From Burkholderiaceae bacterium (GTDB lineage Bacteria; Pseudomonadota; Gammaproteobacteria; Burkholderiales; Burkholderiaceae_E), in NCBI GenBank assembly GCA_024641185.1, contig JAHEDO010000002.1:1-32091 (forward strand): DNA of 32,091 nucleotides, given 5' to 3'. The position numbers were made by a program, and so were the translations under genes. Each line of letters opens with the position of its first letter. Positions within the stretch are counted from its first letter, which is position 1. A model generated the notes under the pieces. The model was not told where the DNA came from. It ran no database searches and worked only from the letters and a program-made list of their open reading frames with translations. This document shows, one piece after another, positions 16,639 through 26,157 of the stretch.

Positions 16639-16660
16639 GCGCGTCGTGTCCGCGACGCGC
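16639..16660 (+). promoter_or_regulatory. 5' leader hairpin directly upstream of the dsrA Shine-Dalgarno
   Basis: GCGCGTCG-TGTCCG-CGACGCGC, perfect 8-bp stem and 6-nt loop, followed by CAGGAGGAGG. Confidence 0.5.
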
Positions 16661-16675
16661 CAGGAGGAGGTGCCC

Positions 16676-17971
16676 ATGGCAAAGAAAATGCGTGATACAC
16701 CGATGCTCGACGCGCTCGAGACCGGCCCCTGGCCCAGCTTCGTCACCGGACTGAAGCGGGTCGCCCAGGACAAGGACTACATGGTCGACGTGCTGGGAAC
16801 GCTCGAGACCTCGTACGAGACCCGCAAGGGCTACTGGAAGGGCGGCACGGTCAGCGTCTTCGGTTACGGCGGCGGCGTGATCCCGCGCTTCACCGAGCTC
16901 AAGGACGCGGACGGCAAGCCCAAGTTCCCGGACGCCGCCGAGTTCCACACGCTGCGCGTGATGCCCCCGCCCGGAATGCACTACAACACCGACGTGCTGC
17001 GCAAGATGGCCGACATCTGGGAGCGCCACGGCTCGGGCCTGATCGCCTTCCACGGCCAGTCGGGCGACATCATGTTCCAGGGCGCGACCTCGGCCAACGT
17101 CCAGCCCGCCTGGGACGAGATCAACGAACTGGGCTTCGACCTGGGTGGCGCCGGCCCCGCGGTGCGCACCGCGATGTCCTGCGTCGGCGCGTCGCGCTGC
17201 GAGCAGTCGTGCTACGACGAGGGCCACGCGCACCGCGTCGTGCTCAACAACTTCCTCGACGACATCCACCGTCCGGCACTGCCCTACAAGTTCAAGTTCA
17301 AGTTCTCGGGCTGCCCGAACGACTGCATGAACTCGGTGCAGCGCGCCGACATGGCGGTCATCGGGACCTGGCGCGACAACATCCGCACCGACGAGCCGCT
17401 CGCCCGCAAGTGGTTCGCCAAGCACGGCATGCACGAGCTGGTGCGCGACGTCGTCGCGCGCTGTCCGACCAAGACGATCCAGCTCAAGCAGGTCAAGGAC
17501 GTGCAATCGGGTCCGACCATCTCGAGCGTGGCGCTCGACGATGAAAACTGCCTGGAGATCGACAACCGCGACTGCGTGCGCTGCATGCACTGCATCAACG
17601 TGATGACCGGGGCGCTGGCGCCGGGCAAGGACAAGGGTGCCTCGATCCTGATCGGCGGCAAGCGCACGCTGAAGATCGGTGACCTGATGGGCACCGTGGT
17701 CGCGCCTTTCATTCCGCTGCAGAAGGAAGAGGACTACGAGCAGCTGGTCGACCTGGGGCAGCGCGTCGTCGAGTTCTTCGCCGACAACGCGCTCGAGCAC
17801 GAGCGCACCGGCGAGATGATCGAGCGCATCGGCCTGGTCAACTTCCTGGAAGGCATCGGCCTGGAAGTCGACGCGAACATGGTCTCCACGCCGCGCACCA
17901 ACCCCTACGTGCGCACCGACGGCTGGGACGAAGAAGTCGCCAAGATCAACCTCCGCAAGAACGCGGCCTGA
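16676..17971 (+). CDS. dsrA: Dissimilatory sulfite reductase alpha subunit
   Basis: MAKKMRDTPMLDALETGPWPSFVTGLKRVAQ...; siroheme/Fe-S cysteines 'CVGASRCEQSCYD', 'FSGCPNDCMNS', ferredoxin 'CVRCMHCINVM'. Confidence 0.98.
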   Translation: MAKKMRDTPMLDALETGPWPSFVTGLKRVAQDKDYMVDVLGTLETSYETRKGYWKGGTVSVFGYGGGVIPRFTELKDADGKPKFPDAAEFHTLRVMPPPGMHYNTDVLRKMADIWERHGSGLIAFHGQSGDIMFQGATSANVQPAWDEINELGFDLGGAGPAVRTAMSCVGASRCEQSCYDEGHAHRVVLNNFLDDIHRPALPYKFKFKFSGCPNDCMNSVQRADMAVIGTWRDNIRTDEPLARKWFAKHGMHELVRDVVARCPTKTIQLKQVKDVQSGPTISSVALDDENCLEIDNRDCVRCMHCINVMTGALAPGKDKGASILIGGKRTLKIGDLMGTVVAPFIPLQKEEDYEQLVDLGQRVVEFFADNALEHERTGEMIERIGLVNFLEGIGLEVDANMVSTPRTNPYVRTDGWDEEVAKINLRKNAA

Positions 17972-17982
17972 GAGGTACGACG

Positions 17983-19095
17983 ATGACACAGGTAGCACAG
18001 GCCCCGCAGGCGGCGAAAGCCGCACCCCCCACGCCGCGCCGCGCGAAAGAGACCGGCGTGCCGGACCACCGCCAGTACATGCACCCGGCGCTGATCCGCA
18101 ACCACGGCAACTGGAAATACCACGACCGGCCCCGCCCCGGCGTGCTGCATCACGTTTCGCACAGCGGCGAGGAGGTCTGGTCGGTGCGCGCGGGCACGCA
18201 GCGGCAGATGGACGTCTACACGATCCGCACGCTGTGCGACCTTGCCGACAAGTACGCCGAAGGCCACGTCCGGTTCACCATCCGTTCGAACATCGAGTTC
18301 ATGGTCGCCGACGAGAAGAAAGTGGCGCCGCTGATCGTGGCACTGGAGTCGGCGGGCTTTCCGGTCGGCGGCACCGGCAACTCGGTGTCGATGATCGCCC
18401 ACACGCAGGGGTGGCTGCACTGCGACATCCCCGGCACCGACGCATCGGGCGTGGTCAAGGCGCTGATGGACGAGCTCTACGAGGAGTTCAAGCGCGAGGA
18501 GATGCCCAACCGGGTCCACCTGTCCACCTCCTGCTGCGAGATCAACTGCGGCGGCCAGGCCGACATCGCGATCATCGTCCAGCACACCAAGCCGCCCAAG
18601 ATCAACCACGACCTGGTCGCCAACGTCTGCGAGCGCCCCGCGGTGGTCGCGCGCTGCCCGGTCGCTGCGATCCGGCCGGCACTGGTCAACGGCAAGCCCT
18701 CGCTCGAAATCGACGAGAAGAAGTGCATGTGCTGCGGCGCCTGCTATCCGCCGTGCCCGCCGATGCAGATCAACGACCCGGAACACTCCAAGCTTGCGAT
18801 CTGGGTGGGCGGCAAGAACTCGAACGCCCGCGCCAAGCCGACCTTCATGAAGATGGTCGCCAGCGGCCTGCCGAACAATCCGCCGCGCTGGCCCGAAGTC
18901 AACGAGGTGGTGCGCAAGATCCTGTTCACCTACAAGGCCGACGCGCGCCCTTGGGAGCGGCTCTCGGACTGGGTCGACCGGATCGGCTGGCCGCGGTTCT
19001 TCGAAAAGACCGAGCTGCCGTTCACCAAATACCTGATCGACGACTGGCGCGGTTCGCGGGCGAGCCTGAACGCTTCGGCGCACATCCGCTTCTGA
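17983..19095 (+). CDS. dsrB: Dissimilatory sulfite reductase beta subunit
   Basis: 'DHRQYMHPALIRNHGNWKYHDRPRPGVLHHVSHSGEEVWSVRAGTQRQMDVYTIR', 'CCEINCGGQAD', 'CMCCGACYPPCPPM'. Confidence 0.98.
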   Translation: MTQVAQAPQAAKAAPPTPRRAKETGVPDHRQYMHPALIRNHGNWKYHDRPRPGVLHHVSHSGEEVWSVRAGTQRQMDVYTIRTLCDLADKYAEGHVRFTIRSNIEFMVADEKKVAPLIVALESAGFPVGGTGNSVSMIAHTQGWLHCDIPGTDASGVVKALMDELYEEFKREEMPNRVHLSTSCCEINCGGQADIAIIVQHTKPPKINHDLVANVCERPAVVARCPVAAIRPALVNGKPSLEIDEKKCMCCGACYPPCPPMQINDPEHSKLAIWVGGKNSNARAKPTFMKMVASGLPNNPPRWPEVNEVVRKILFTYKADARPWERLSDWVDRIGWPRFFEKTELPFTKYLIDDWRGSRASLNASAHIRF

Positions 19096-19111
19096 GGCAA
19101 AGGGTGCGCGC

Positions 19112-19471
19112 ATGAAGTTCGGGATTCTGATCAACGAGGGACCGTACCAGCACCAGGCCAGCGACACCGCCTACCTGTTCTGCAAGGCGGCGATCGCCAA
19201 GGGCCACGACGTCAGCCGGGTGTTCTTCTACCACGACGGCGTGAACAACTCGACGCGCCTCACAGAGCCGCCGCAGGACGACCGCAACATCGTCGCGCGC
19301 TGGTCGAAGTTCGCCGAGGAGCACAGCGTGGACCTCGTGGTCTGCGTGGCAGCGGCGCTGCGCCGCGGCATCAAGGACGAGGTGCTCGCGCCCGGGTTTC
19401 GCATCTCCGGCTTGGGCCAGCTGGTCGAGATCGGCATCGAGGCCGATCGCCTGGTCACGTTCGGCGACTGA
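19112..19471 (+). CDS. dsrE: DsrE sulfurtransferase subunit
   Basis: MKFGILINEGPYQHQASDTAYLFCKAAIAKGHDVSRVFFYHDGV...DLVVCVAAALRRGI (persulfide Cys context). Confidence 0.97.
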   Translation: MKFGILINEGPYQHQASDTAYLFCKAAIAKGHDVSRVFFYHDGVNNSTRLTEPPQDDRNIVARWSKFAEEHSVDLVVCVAAALRRGIKDEVLAPGFRISGLGQLVEIGIEADRLVTFGD

Positions 19472-19479
19472 GGGCGGCA

Positions 19480-19845
19480 ATGTCGATTCAGAAGAAGTTC
19501 ATGTTCGTGAACCGCAAGGCGCCCTACGGCACGATCTACGCGCTCGAGTCGCTGGAGGTGGTGCTGATCACCGCCGCTTTCGACCAGGACGTATCGCTGG
19601 TGTTCATGGACGACGGGGTCTACCAGCTCAAGCGCGGCATGCAGACCAAGGGCATCGAGACCAAGAATTTTTCGCCCACCTACCGGGCGCTGGACGGCTA
19701 CGACGTGGAGAAGCTCTACGTGGAGCGCGAGTCGCTGCAGGCGCGCGGGCTGACCGAGGACGACCTGCTCGTCGACGTGACCGTGCTCGAGCGCGACGAG
19801 CTCGCCGCGCTGATGCGCGAGCAGGACGTCGTGATGGGTTTTTAG
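19480..19845 (+). CDS. dsrF: DsrF, DsrEFH complex subunit
   Basis: MSIQKKFMFVNRKAPYGTIYALESLEVVLITAAFDQDVSLVFMDDGVYQLKRGM. Confidence 0.97.
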   Translation: MSIQKKFMFVNRKAPYGTIYALESLEVVLITAAFDQDVSLVFMDDGVYQLKRGMQTKGIETKNFSPTYRALDGYDVEKLYVERESLQARGLTEDDLLVDVTVLERDELAALMREQDVVMGF

Positions 19846-19859
19846 CGGGAACCGAACGG

Positions 19860-20159
19860 ATGCTTCACATCGTCAACAAGTCGCCCACCGACGGCAACGC
19901 GCTCGACGGCGCCCTGCGCATGGCCAGCGCCGAGTGCGCGCTGCTGCTCATCGAGGACGCGGTGTACGCCGCCACGCGCGGCGGCATCGCCGAGACCAGA
20001 ATCCAGGAGGCGCTGCGTCGGCACAAGGTCTACGTGCTGGGTCCGGACCTCGAAGCGCGCGGCATGGCCGATCGACTCACCGAGGGCGTGACCCTCGTCG
20101 ACTACACGGGCTTCGTCGACCTCGTCGCCGAGCACCCCAACTGCCAGTCCTGGCTCTGA
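19860..20159 (+). CDS. dsrH: DsrH, DsrEFH complex subunit
   Basis: MLHIVNKSPTDGNALDGALRMASAECALLLIEDAVYAATRGG; TusB/DsrH family, correct position. Confidence 0.96.
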   Translation: MLHIVNKSPTDGNALDGALRMASAECALLLIEDAVYAATRGGIAETRIQEALRRHKVYVLGPDLEARGMADRLTEGVTLVDYTGFVDLVAEHPNCQSWL

Positions 20160-20211
20160 CACGCCGGCTGGCCCACACTTCAACGCAGACATACCCAAGG
20201 GAGAGAACGAC

Positions 20212-20547
20212 ATGTCCACCATCGACGTCGCAGGCAAGGCCATCGAAACCGACGAGGAAGGCTACCTCGTAAATCTGTCGGACTGGACCGATGACGTTGC
20301 CAACGAAATCGCCAAGACCGAGAACATCGAAATGTCGGATTCGCACTGGGAGGTGGTGAACTTCCTGCGCGAGTACTACGAAGAGTTCCAGATCGCACCC
20401 GCGGTCCGCGTCCTGACCAAGGCCATCGGCAAGAAGCTGGGCGCCGACAAGGGCAACAGCCAGTACCTGTACGAACTGTTCCCGTACGGGCCCGCCAAGC
20501 AGGCGTGCAAGATCGCCGGCCTGCCCAAGCCGACCGGCTGCGTCTGA
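20212..20547 (+). CDS. dsrC: DsrC/TusE-type sulfur carrier with both C-terminal cysteines
   Basis: C-terminus 'YGPAKQACKIAGLPKPTGCV' contains both conserved Cys of true DsrC. Confidence 0.98.
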   Translation: MSTIDVAGKAIETDEEGYLVNLSDWTDDVANEIAKTENIEMSDSHWEVVNFLREYYEEFQIAPAVRVLTKAIGKKLGADKGNSQYLYELFPYGPAKQACKIAGLPKPTGCV

Positions 20548-20626
20548 TATCGCGCAAGCGGCGTCCGTCGCGGCCGACCGGCCGTGCCCGCGCCGCGCGT
20601 TCGCCTGTGATCGCAGGCAGGGGGAG

Positions 20627-21361
20627 ATGATGTCCGCGGTGACGTTTGCGTTTGCGGTGCTCTTCTACTTCGCGGCTGCGGTCTGCGCGGCGGGACTGGT
20701 CGTGCGGATCGCCGACTACGCCCGCACGCCCGCGCCGCTGAAGATCCCCACGACGCCCGCGCCCACCACGGGCAGCGGGGTCGCGCTGCGCATGGTGCGC
20801 GAAGTGGTGTTCTTCGAGAGCCTGTTCAAGGGCAATCTCTGGACCTGGGGCCTGGGCTGGCTGTTCCACGCGAGCCTCGCACTGGTGCTCTTGCGCCACC
20901 TTCGGTACTTCACTGAACCGGTGTGGGCCTGGGTCGCGTTCATCCAGCCGTTCGGCATGTACGCCGCCTTTACGATGGCGATCGGGCTCGCCGGCCTGTG
21001 GGCCCGGCGCTTTCTCGTCGACCGGGTGCGTTACATCTCGACCGCCTCGGACCACCTGATGCTCGCGCTGCTGCTGGCGATCGCGCTTACCGGCCTGTCG
21101 ATGAAGTTCCTGTTTCCGACCGACATCGTGGGCGTGAAGAGCTTCTTCCTCGGCCTGATGCTGTTCGACTGGCAGCCGCTGCCGGCCAGCGGCGCGCTGT
21201 ACCTGCACCTGGCGCTGGTCGCCGCGCTGATGATCATCTTCCCGTTTTCCAAGCTGCTGCACGCGCCGGGGCTGTTCTTCTCGCCGTCGCGCAACCAGGT
21301 CGACAATCCCCGCGAGTCCCGGCACCTGGCGCCGTGGGCCGCGCGGCTCGAGGAGCGCTGA
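20627..21361 (+). CDS. dsrM: DsrM, membrane cytochrome b subunit
   Basis: Multiple TM; 'VVFFESLFKGNLWTWGLGWLFHASLALVLLRHLRYF'. Confidence 0.96.
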   Translation: MMSAVTFAFAVLFYFAAAVCAAGLVVRIADYARTPAPLKIPTTPAPTTGSGVALRMVREVVFFESLFKGNLWTWGLGWLFHASLALVLLRHLRYFTEPVWAWVAFIQPFGMYAAFTMAIGLAGLWARRFLVDRVRYISTASDHLMLALLLAIALTGLSMKFLFPTDIVGVKSFFLGLMLFDWQPLPASGALYLHLALVAALMIIFPFSKLLHAPGLFFSPSRNQVDNPRESRHLAPWAARLEER

Positions 21362-21364
21362 GCC

Positions 21365-22906
21365 GTGGCCGCCGAAGTCAAGGCACCAGCGCTGCGCGCC
21401 CTGCCGTCGGTGCCTCCGGCGCTCGCGCCGGACTCGATGGTGGACAGCAAGCCCTACGTCGCCGCCGAGAAGATCAACGAGGCCATCGGGTTTCCGGGCA
21501 AGCTCGACGACGACTGGCAGGTGGTTCACGACAAGGCGATCGCGCACATGGGCACGCTGCTCAAGCGCTACCGGTCGCTGAAGGTGTACCTGGACGCCTG
21601 CGTGCACTGCGGCGCCTGCACCGACAAGTGCCACTACTTCCTGGGCACCGGCGACCCGAAGAACATGCCGGTGGCACGCCAGGACCTGATGCGCAGCGTC
21701 TACCGCCGCTACTTCACGCTGCCCGGCAAGCTGGTTCCCAAGCTCGTCGGCGCGCGCGACCTCACGCGCGACGTGCTCGACGAGTGGTACACCTACTACC
21801 ACCAGTGCTCCGAGTGCCGGCGCTGCTCGGTGTACTGCCCCTACGGCATCGACACCGCCGAGATCACGATGGCGGGGCGCGAGATCCTGGACGCCGTCGG
21901 CTACGGCCAGAAGTACTCCAACGAGATCATCGGCAAGGTCCACCGGGTCGGCAACAATCTCGGACTGCCCGGACCGGCGCTGCTCAACACGCTCGAGGGC
22001 CTGGAGGAGGACACCAAGGAAGAGACCGGCGCGGACGTGCGTTTCCCGCTCGACCAGAAGGGCGCCGAGGTGCTGCTGGTCACGCCGTCGGCCGACTTCT
22101 TCGCCGAGCCGCACGTCGAGAGCCTGATCGGCTACGCGAAGGTGTTCCACGCGGCCGGCGTGAGCTGGACGATGTCGTCGCACGCATCGGAGGCGGGCAA
22201 TTTCGGCCTGTTCATCGGCAACTACGAGCAGCTGCGCACGATCGCGTTGCGCATCCGCGAGGCGGCGCTGGAGCTCGGCGTCAAGCGAATCGTCGTCGGC
22301 GAGTGCGGCCACGCCTGGCGCATCGCCTACAGCTTCTGGAACACGCTGGCCGGCATCGGCCAGGGCGCCAAGGACCCGTTCGCGGTCCAGCTGCAGAGCC
22401 AGCTCGACCTGCGCTATCGCCAGCCGATGCACATCTGCGAGTTCACCTGGGACCTGATCCAGCGCGGCGCGCTCACGCTCGACAAGGATGCCAACGACCA
22501 CCGGATCGTGACCTTCCACGACAGCTGCAATGTCGCACGCGCTTCGCGGATGGGCGATGCACCGGGCGGGCAGTTCGAGATCCCGCGCGCGATCATCCGG
22601 GCCACCGCCAACCACTACCACGAGATGATGCCCGGCACCACGCACGAGGCGACCTTCTGCTGCGGCGGCGGCGGCGGCGTGCTGACCGACGAAGTCCTGG
22701 ACCTGCGGGTCAAGGGCGCGCTGCCGCGGATGGAAGCGCTGCAGCAGGTGGTCAACGACCACGGCGTGAACTTCATGGCGACGATCTGCGCGATCTGCAA
22801 GGCGCAGTTCAGCAAGGTGTTGCCCTACTACGGTTTCAAGATGGGAATGGTCGGTGGCGTTCACCAGCTGGTGAGCACCGCGATCCGCCTCGGCGCGAAG
22901 TCCTGA
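21365..22906 (+). CDS. dsrK: DsrK, Fe-S/HdrD-like subunit
   Basis: 'CVHCGACTDKCHYFLGTGDP', 'CSECRRCSVYCPYGIDT', CCG motif 'TFCCGGGGGVLTDEV'; GTG start. Confidence 0.97.
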   Translation: MAAEVKAPALRALPSVPPALAPDSMVDSKPYVAAEKINEAIGFPGKLDDDWQVVHDKAIAHMGTLLKRYRSLKVYLDACVHCGACTDKCHYFLGTGDPKNMPVARQDLMRSVYRRYFTLPGKLVPKLVGARDLTRDVLDEWYTYYHQCSECRRCSVYCPYGIDTAEITMAGREILDAVGYGQKYSNEIIGKVHRVGNNLGLPGPALLNTLEGLEEDTKEETGADVRFPLDQKGAEVLLVTPSADFFAEPHVESLIGYAKVFHAAGVSWTMSSHASEAGNFGLFIGNYEQLRTIALRIREAALELGVKRIVVGECGHAWRIAYSFWNTLAGIGQGAKDPFAVQLQSQLDLRYRQPMHICEFTWDLIQRGALTLDKDANDHRIVTFHDSCNVARASRMGDAPGGQFEIPRAIIRATANHYHEMMPGTTHEATFCCGGGGGVLTDEVLDLRVKGALPRMEALQQVVNDHGVNFMATICAICKAQFSKVLPYYGFKMGMVGGVHQLVSTAIRLGAKS

Positions 22907-22940
22907 CGCGCGGGCGCCCACGTTTCGGAGAACACGGATC

Positions 22941-24893
22941 ATGTCGACGACCACTGATAAGCCCAGCGAGAAACTCACCTTCCGTCGCTACAAGGACGGC
23001 GAGCACACCTGGAAGAACTTCCACCAGAAGATCTTCGACGCCGACCACTCGCACAAGTGCCCGACCTACATCCAGTCGACGCCGCCGTGCCAGGGCAGTT
23101 GCCCGTCGGGAGAGGACATTCGCGGCTACCTGAACATCGTGCGCGGCATGGAGAAGCCCCCGGCCGGCATGTCCTGGCAGGAGTACGCGTGGCGCCGCCT
23201 CACCCAGGCCAACCCGTTCCCGTCGGTGATGGGGCGCGTCTGCCCGGCACCCTGCGAGTCCGGCTGCAACCGCAACGAGGTCGAGGACCACGTCGGGATC
23301 AACTCGGTCGAGCACTACCTGGGCGAGTGGGCCAATGCCAACGGCCTGAAGTTCGTCAAGCCCGAGCACTCCACCGGCAAGAAGGTCGCAGTGATCGGCG
23401 GCGGGCCGGCTGGTCTGTCGGTCGCGTATCAACTCGCCCTCAAGGGCCATGCGGTCACGATCTTCGACGAGCGCGAGTTCCTGGGCGGGATGATGCGCTA
23501 CGGCATCCCGGGCTTCCGCACGCCGCGCGAGGTCCTCGACACCGAGATCAACCGCATCCTCGAGCTCGGTGTACAGGCGCGGCTGAAGTGCCGGATCGGC
23601 ACCGACGTGACGCTCGACCAGTTGCGCAGCGAGTTCGACGCGGTCTTCCTGGGCATGGGCGCGCAGGCGGGTCGCGCGCTGCCGGCCAAGGACAGCGAAG
23701 CCCCCAACGTCGTCACCGCCACGGCGTTCCTGCGCGCCTTCAACGACGGGCGGCTGCGCCACGTCGGCAAGCGCGTCGTGGTCGTCGGCGGCGGCGACAC
23801 CTCGATCGACGTCGCAACTGTCGCGCGCCGGCTCGGCCACATCGAGCAGGCCCACCCCACCGACTTCGAAGGTGCGATCGCCGGCCACATGGCGCAGGAC
23901 GTCGCCGAGGTTTCGGTCAAGCAGGGCGCGGAAGTCGTGCTGACCTCGGTCTTCTCGATCGCCCAGATGCAGGCGAACCCGCACGAGATCGAGCAGGCGC
24001 AGGCCGAGGACATCACCATTCGCGGCGGGCTGGTGCCGGTGGCGGTGATCAAGGGGCCGGATGGCCGCGCCACCGCGCTGCGAGTCGCACAGTGCGAAGC
24101 GAAGTTCGTCGGCCCCAAACTCGAGATCAAGACGATCGAGGGCACCGAGGAAGACATCCCGGCGGACCTGATTGTCTCGGCGATCGGCCAGGCGGTGGAC
24201 TTCACCGGGCTGGAGGTCTTCGACAACGGCCGCGGTGCGGTCACCGCGGACCGCAGCTACCAGGTGCAGGGCCAGCCCGGCGTGTTCGCCGGCGGCGACG
24301 TGCTCCGACCCCACCTGCTGACCACCGCGATCGGCCACGGCGCGATCGCGGCGGACGGCATCGACCGGTTCCTGGGCGGCGAGGAGATCGGCAAGCGCCC
24401 GAAGATCGACGTGCACGTGTTCGACCTGATGCGCAAGTACGTCGAGAAAGGGACGGATCTCGCCGAGATCAAGGAGCCGCTGCGCGGCACCGACCGGGCC
24501 ACCGGCGCGATCCACAACTACGACAACCGCTCGGATCGCTATGTGATCCCGAACAAGGATCTGTATCTCGGCCACTTCGGGTACGTCCCGCGCAACAGAC
24601 GCAATTTCATCACGCTGACCAAGGAGTCGGCGCTGGGCAACTTCGAAGAGCGCATCGAGGCGCTCGACGAGGCGGTCGCGGTGGCCGAGGCCAAACGCTG
24701 CATGAGCTGCGGACTGTGCTTCGAGTGCGACAACTGCGTGGTGTACTGCCCCCAGACCGCGGTCAAGAAAGTGCCGAAGAAGGAGGCGACGACCGGACGC
24801 TACGTGTACACCGACTACAGCACCTGCATCGGCTGCCACATCTGCGCCGACGTCTGCCCGACCGGCTACATCCAGATGGGCCTGGGCGAGTGA
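22941..24893 (+). CDS. dsrL: DsrL, NAD(P)H:acceptor oxidoreductase of the oxidative Dsr pathway
   Basis: MSTTTDKPSEKLTFRRYKDGEHTWKNFHQKIFDADHSHKCPTYIQSTPPCQGSCPSGEDIRGYL...; FAD 'VAVIGGGPAGLSVAYQLA'; C-terminal 2x[4Fe-4S]. Confidence 0.97.
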   Translation: MSTTTDKPSEKLTFRRYKDGEHTWKNFHQKIFDADHSHKCPTYIQSTPPCQGSCPSGEDIRGYLNIVRGMEKPPAGMSWQEYAWRRLTQANPFPSVMGRVCPAPCESGCNRNEVEDHVGINSVEHYLGEWANANGLKFVKPEHSTGKKVAVIGGGPAGLSVAYQLALKGHAVTIFDEREFLGGMMRYGIPGFRTPREVLDTEINRILELGVQARLKCRIGTDVTLDQLRSEFDAVFLGMGAQAGRALPAKDSEAPNVVTATAFLRAFNDGRLRHVGKRVVVVGGGDTSIDVATVARRLGHIEQAHPTDFEGAIAGHMAQDVAEVSVKQGAEVVLTSVFSIAQMQANPHEIEQAQAEDITIRGGLVPVAVIKGPDGRATALRVAQCEAKFVGPKLEIKTIEGTEEDIPADLIVSAIGQAVDFTGLEVFDNGRGAVTADRSYQVQGQPGVFAGGDVLRPHLLTTAIGHGAIAADGIDRFLGGEEIGKRPKIDVHVFDLMRKYVEKGTDLAEIKEPLRGTDRATGAIHNYDNRSDRYVIPNKDLYLGHFGYVPRNRRNFITLTKESALGNFEERIEALDEAVAVAEAKRCMSCGLCFECDNCVVYCPQTAVKKVPKKEATTGRYVYTDYSTCIGCHICADVCPTGYIQMGLGE

Positions 24894-24894
24894 G

Positions 24895-25335
24895 GTGACC
24901 GCGATGCTGCACGCGACGCTGAGCCGCTGGATCGTGCTGGCGCTGGTGCTCGTGGCGGGTGCGGGGGCGACTTGGGCGAGCGCCTGGGCGGCCGACGCGG
25001 CCGGCCGGGTGCCCAAGCCCGAGATTTCTGTCGACGCCGCCACACAGTGCATCGCCGCTCCCGAGGTCATGCGGCGCACCCACATGGACATGCTCAAGCA
25101 CCAGCGCGACCGGACAGTGCATCTGGGCGAGCGCGGCGTGAAGGTGACACTGAACGCGTGCATCGACTGTCACGCCGGCAAGGGCGCGGGCGCGGCGGCT
25201 GGATCGGTGGTCGGCAGCCCGCAGGCCTTCTGCGAGACCTGCCATCGGTATGCGGCGGTCAAGCTCGACTGCTTCGAGTGCCATCAGCCGAAGCCGGGAG
25301 CCGCCCCTGCGGCCGCGGCGGCGGCGAAACAGTGA
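24895..25335 (+). CDS. dsrJ: DsrJ, periplasmic triheme cytochrome c
   Basis: Three CXXCH motifs (CIDCH, CETCH, CFECH); upstream Cys in 'TQCIAAPEVMRRTHMDMLKHQRDRTVH'; GTG start (alternative ATG 24904). Confidence 0.95.
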   Translation: MTAMLHATLSRWIVLALVLVAGAGATWASAWAADAAGRVPKPEISVDAATQCIAAPEVMRRTHMDMLKHQRDRTVHLGERGVKVTLNACIDCHAGKGAGAAAGSVVGSPQAFCETCHRYAAVKLDCFECHQPKPGAAPAAAAAAKQ

Positions 25336-25357
25336 GCGCCTCGGCGGAGATTCGACG

Positions 25358-26152
25358 GTGAGCGAACGGGACCAGACGAACGGCAAGGCCGCGCAGGTGA
25401 CAGCGCAGCCTCAGGAGGCGAAGCGCCCCGGCGCATCGCGGCGCACGCTGCTCGGCGCGGGCACCGCGGCACTGGCCGGGGTGCTGCTCGCGCCCGGCAT
25501 CCGCCTGATCGAGATCGCCGGCGCGCAGATGCAGCGCGCCCCCGGCGAACCGGTGTCGGGCAAGGTGCGCTGGGGCATGCTGATCGACACGACGCGCTGC
25601 TCGCCCGACTGCAACGAGTGCGTGAAGGCCTGCAACACCGAGAACGGCCTGTCCGGCGGCACCGCGCCGACCGATTCGCAGTGGATCCGCAAGATCGAGA
25701 TCAAGTACGAACGCACCGGGCGCACCGTGAGCGCGCCGGTGATGTGCCAGCACTGCGCGAAGCCCCCCTGCGTCGACGTCTGCCCCACCGGCGCTTCGTT
25801 CAAGCGCGCCGACGGCATCGTGCTGGTCGACCGTCACAGCTGCATCGGCTGCCGCTACTGCGTGCTCGCTTGCCCGTACAAGGCGCGCAGCTTCGTGCAC
25901 GAACCGCTCACCGAGCAGAAGCCCGACGTGCCGCGCGGCAAGGGCTGCGTCGAGGGCTGCACGATGTGCGTCCACCGCGTCGACCGCGGGCAGCAGCCGG
26001 CCTGCGCCGAGTCCTGCCCGGAAGGCGCGATCACCTTCGGCGACCTCAACGACCCGGAAAGCGCGATCTCGCGGCGGGTCCGCGAAATCGCGACGACCCG
26101 CATCCGCGAGGACCTGCGGCTCGACACCGGCATCCGTTACCACGGGCTGTGA
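25358..26152 (+). CDS. dsrO: DsrO, periplasmic Tat-exported ferredoxin-like subunit
   Basis: GTG start; 'SRRTLLGAGTAALAGVLLAPG' Tat signal; four Cys clusters (CSPDCNECVKAC, CQHCAKPPCVDVCP, CIGCRYCVLACP, CTMCVHRV...CAESCP). Confidence 0.95.
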   Translation: MSERDQTNGKAAQVTAQPQEAKRPGASRRTLLGAGTAALAGVLLAPGIRLIEIAGAQMQRAPGEPVSGKVRWGMLIDTTRCSPDCNECVKACNTENGLSGGTAPTDSQWIRKIEIKYERTGRTVSAPVMCQHCAKPPCVDVCPTGASFKRADGIVLVDRHSCIGCRYCVLACPYKARSFVHEPLTEQKPDVPRGKGCVEGCTMCVHRVDRGQQPACAESCPEGAITFGDLNDPESAISRRVREIATTRIREDLRLDTGIRYHGL

Positions 26153-26157
26153 CCGAC

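Noticed and set aside
16217-17971. N-terminally extended dsrA (584 aa)
   Set aside because: The frame is merely open upstream; the canonical DsrA N-terminus and Shine-Dalgarno are at 16676, and the extension overlaps the divergent genes and promoter.
20180-22978. 932-aa minus-strand ORF antisense to dsrC/M/K
   Set aside because: High-GC mirror ORF; low-complexity R/A/H-rich composition without recognisable domains, fully antisense to confidently assigned dsr genes.
22836-25163. 775-aa minus-strand ORF antisense to dsrL/J
   Set aside because: Same GC-driven antisense artefact; no domain signature.
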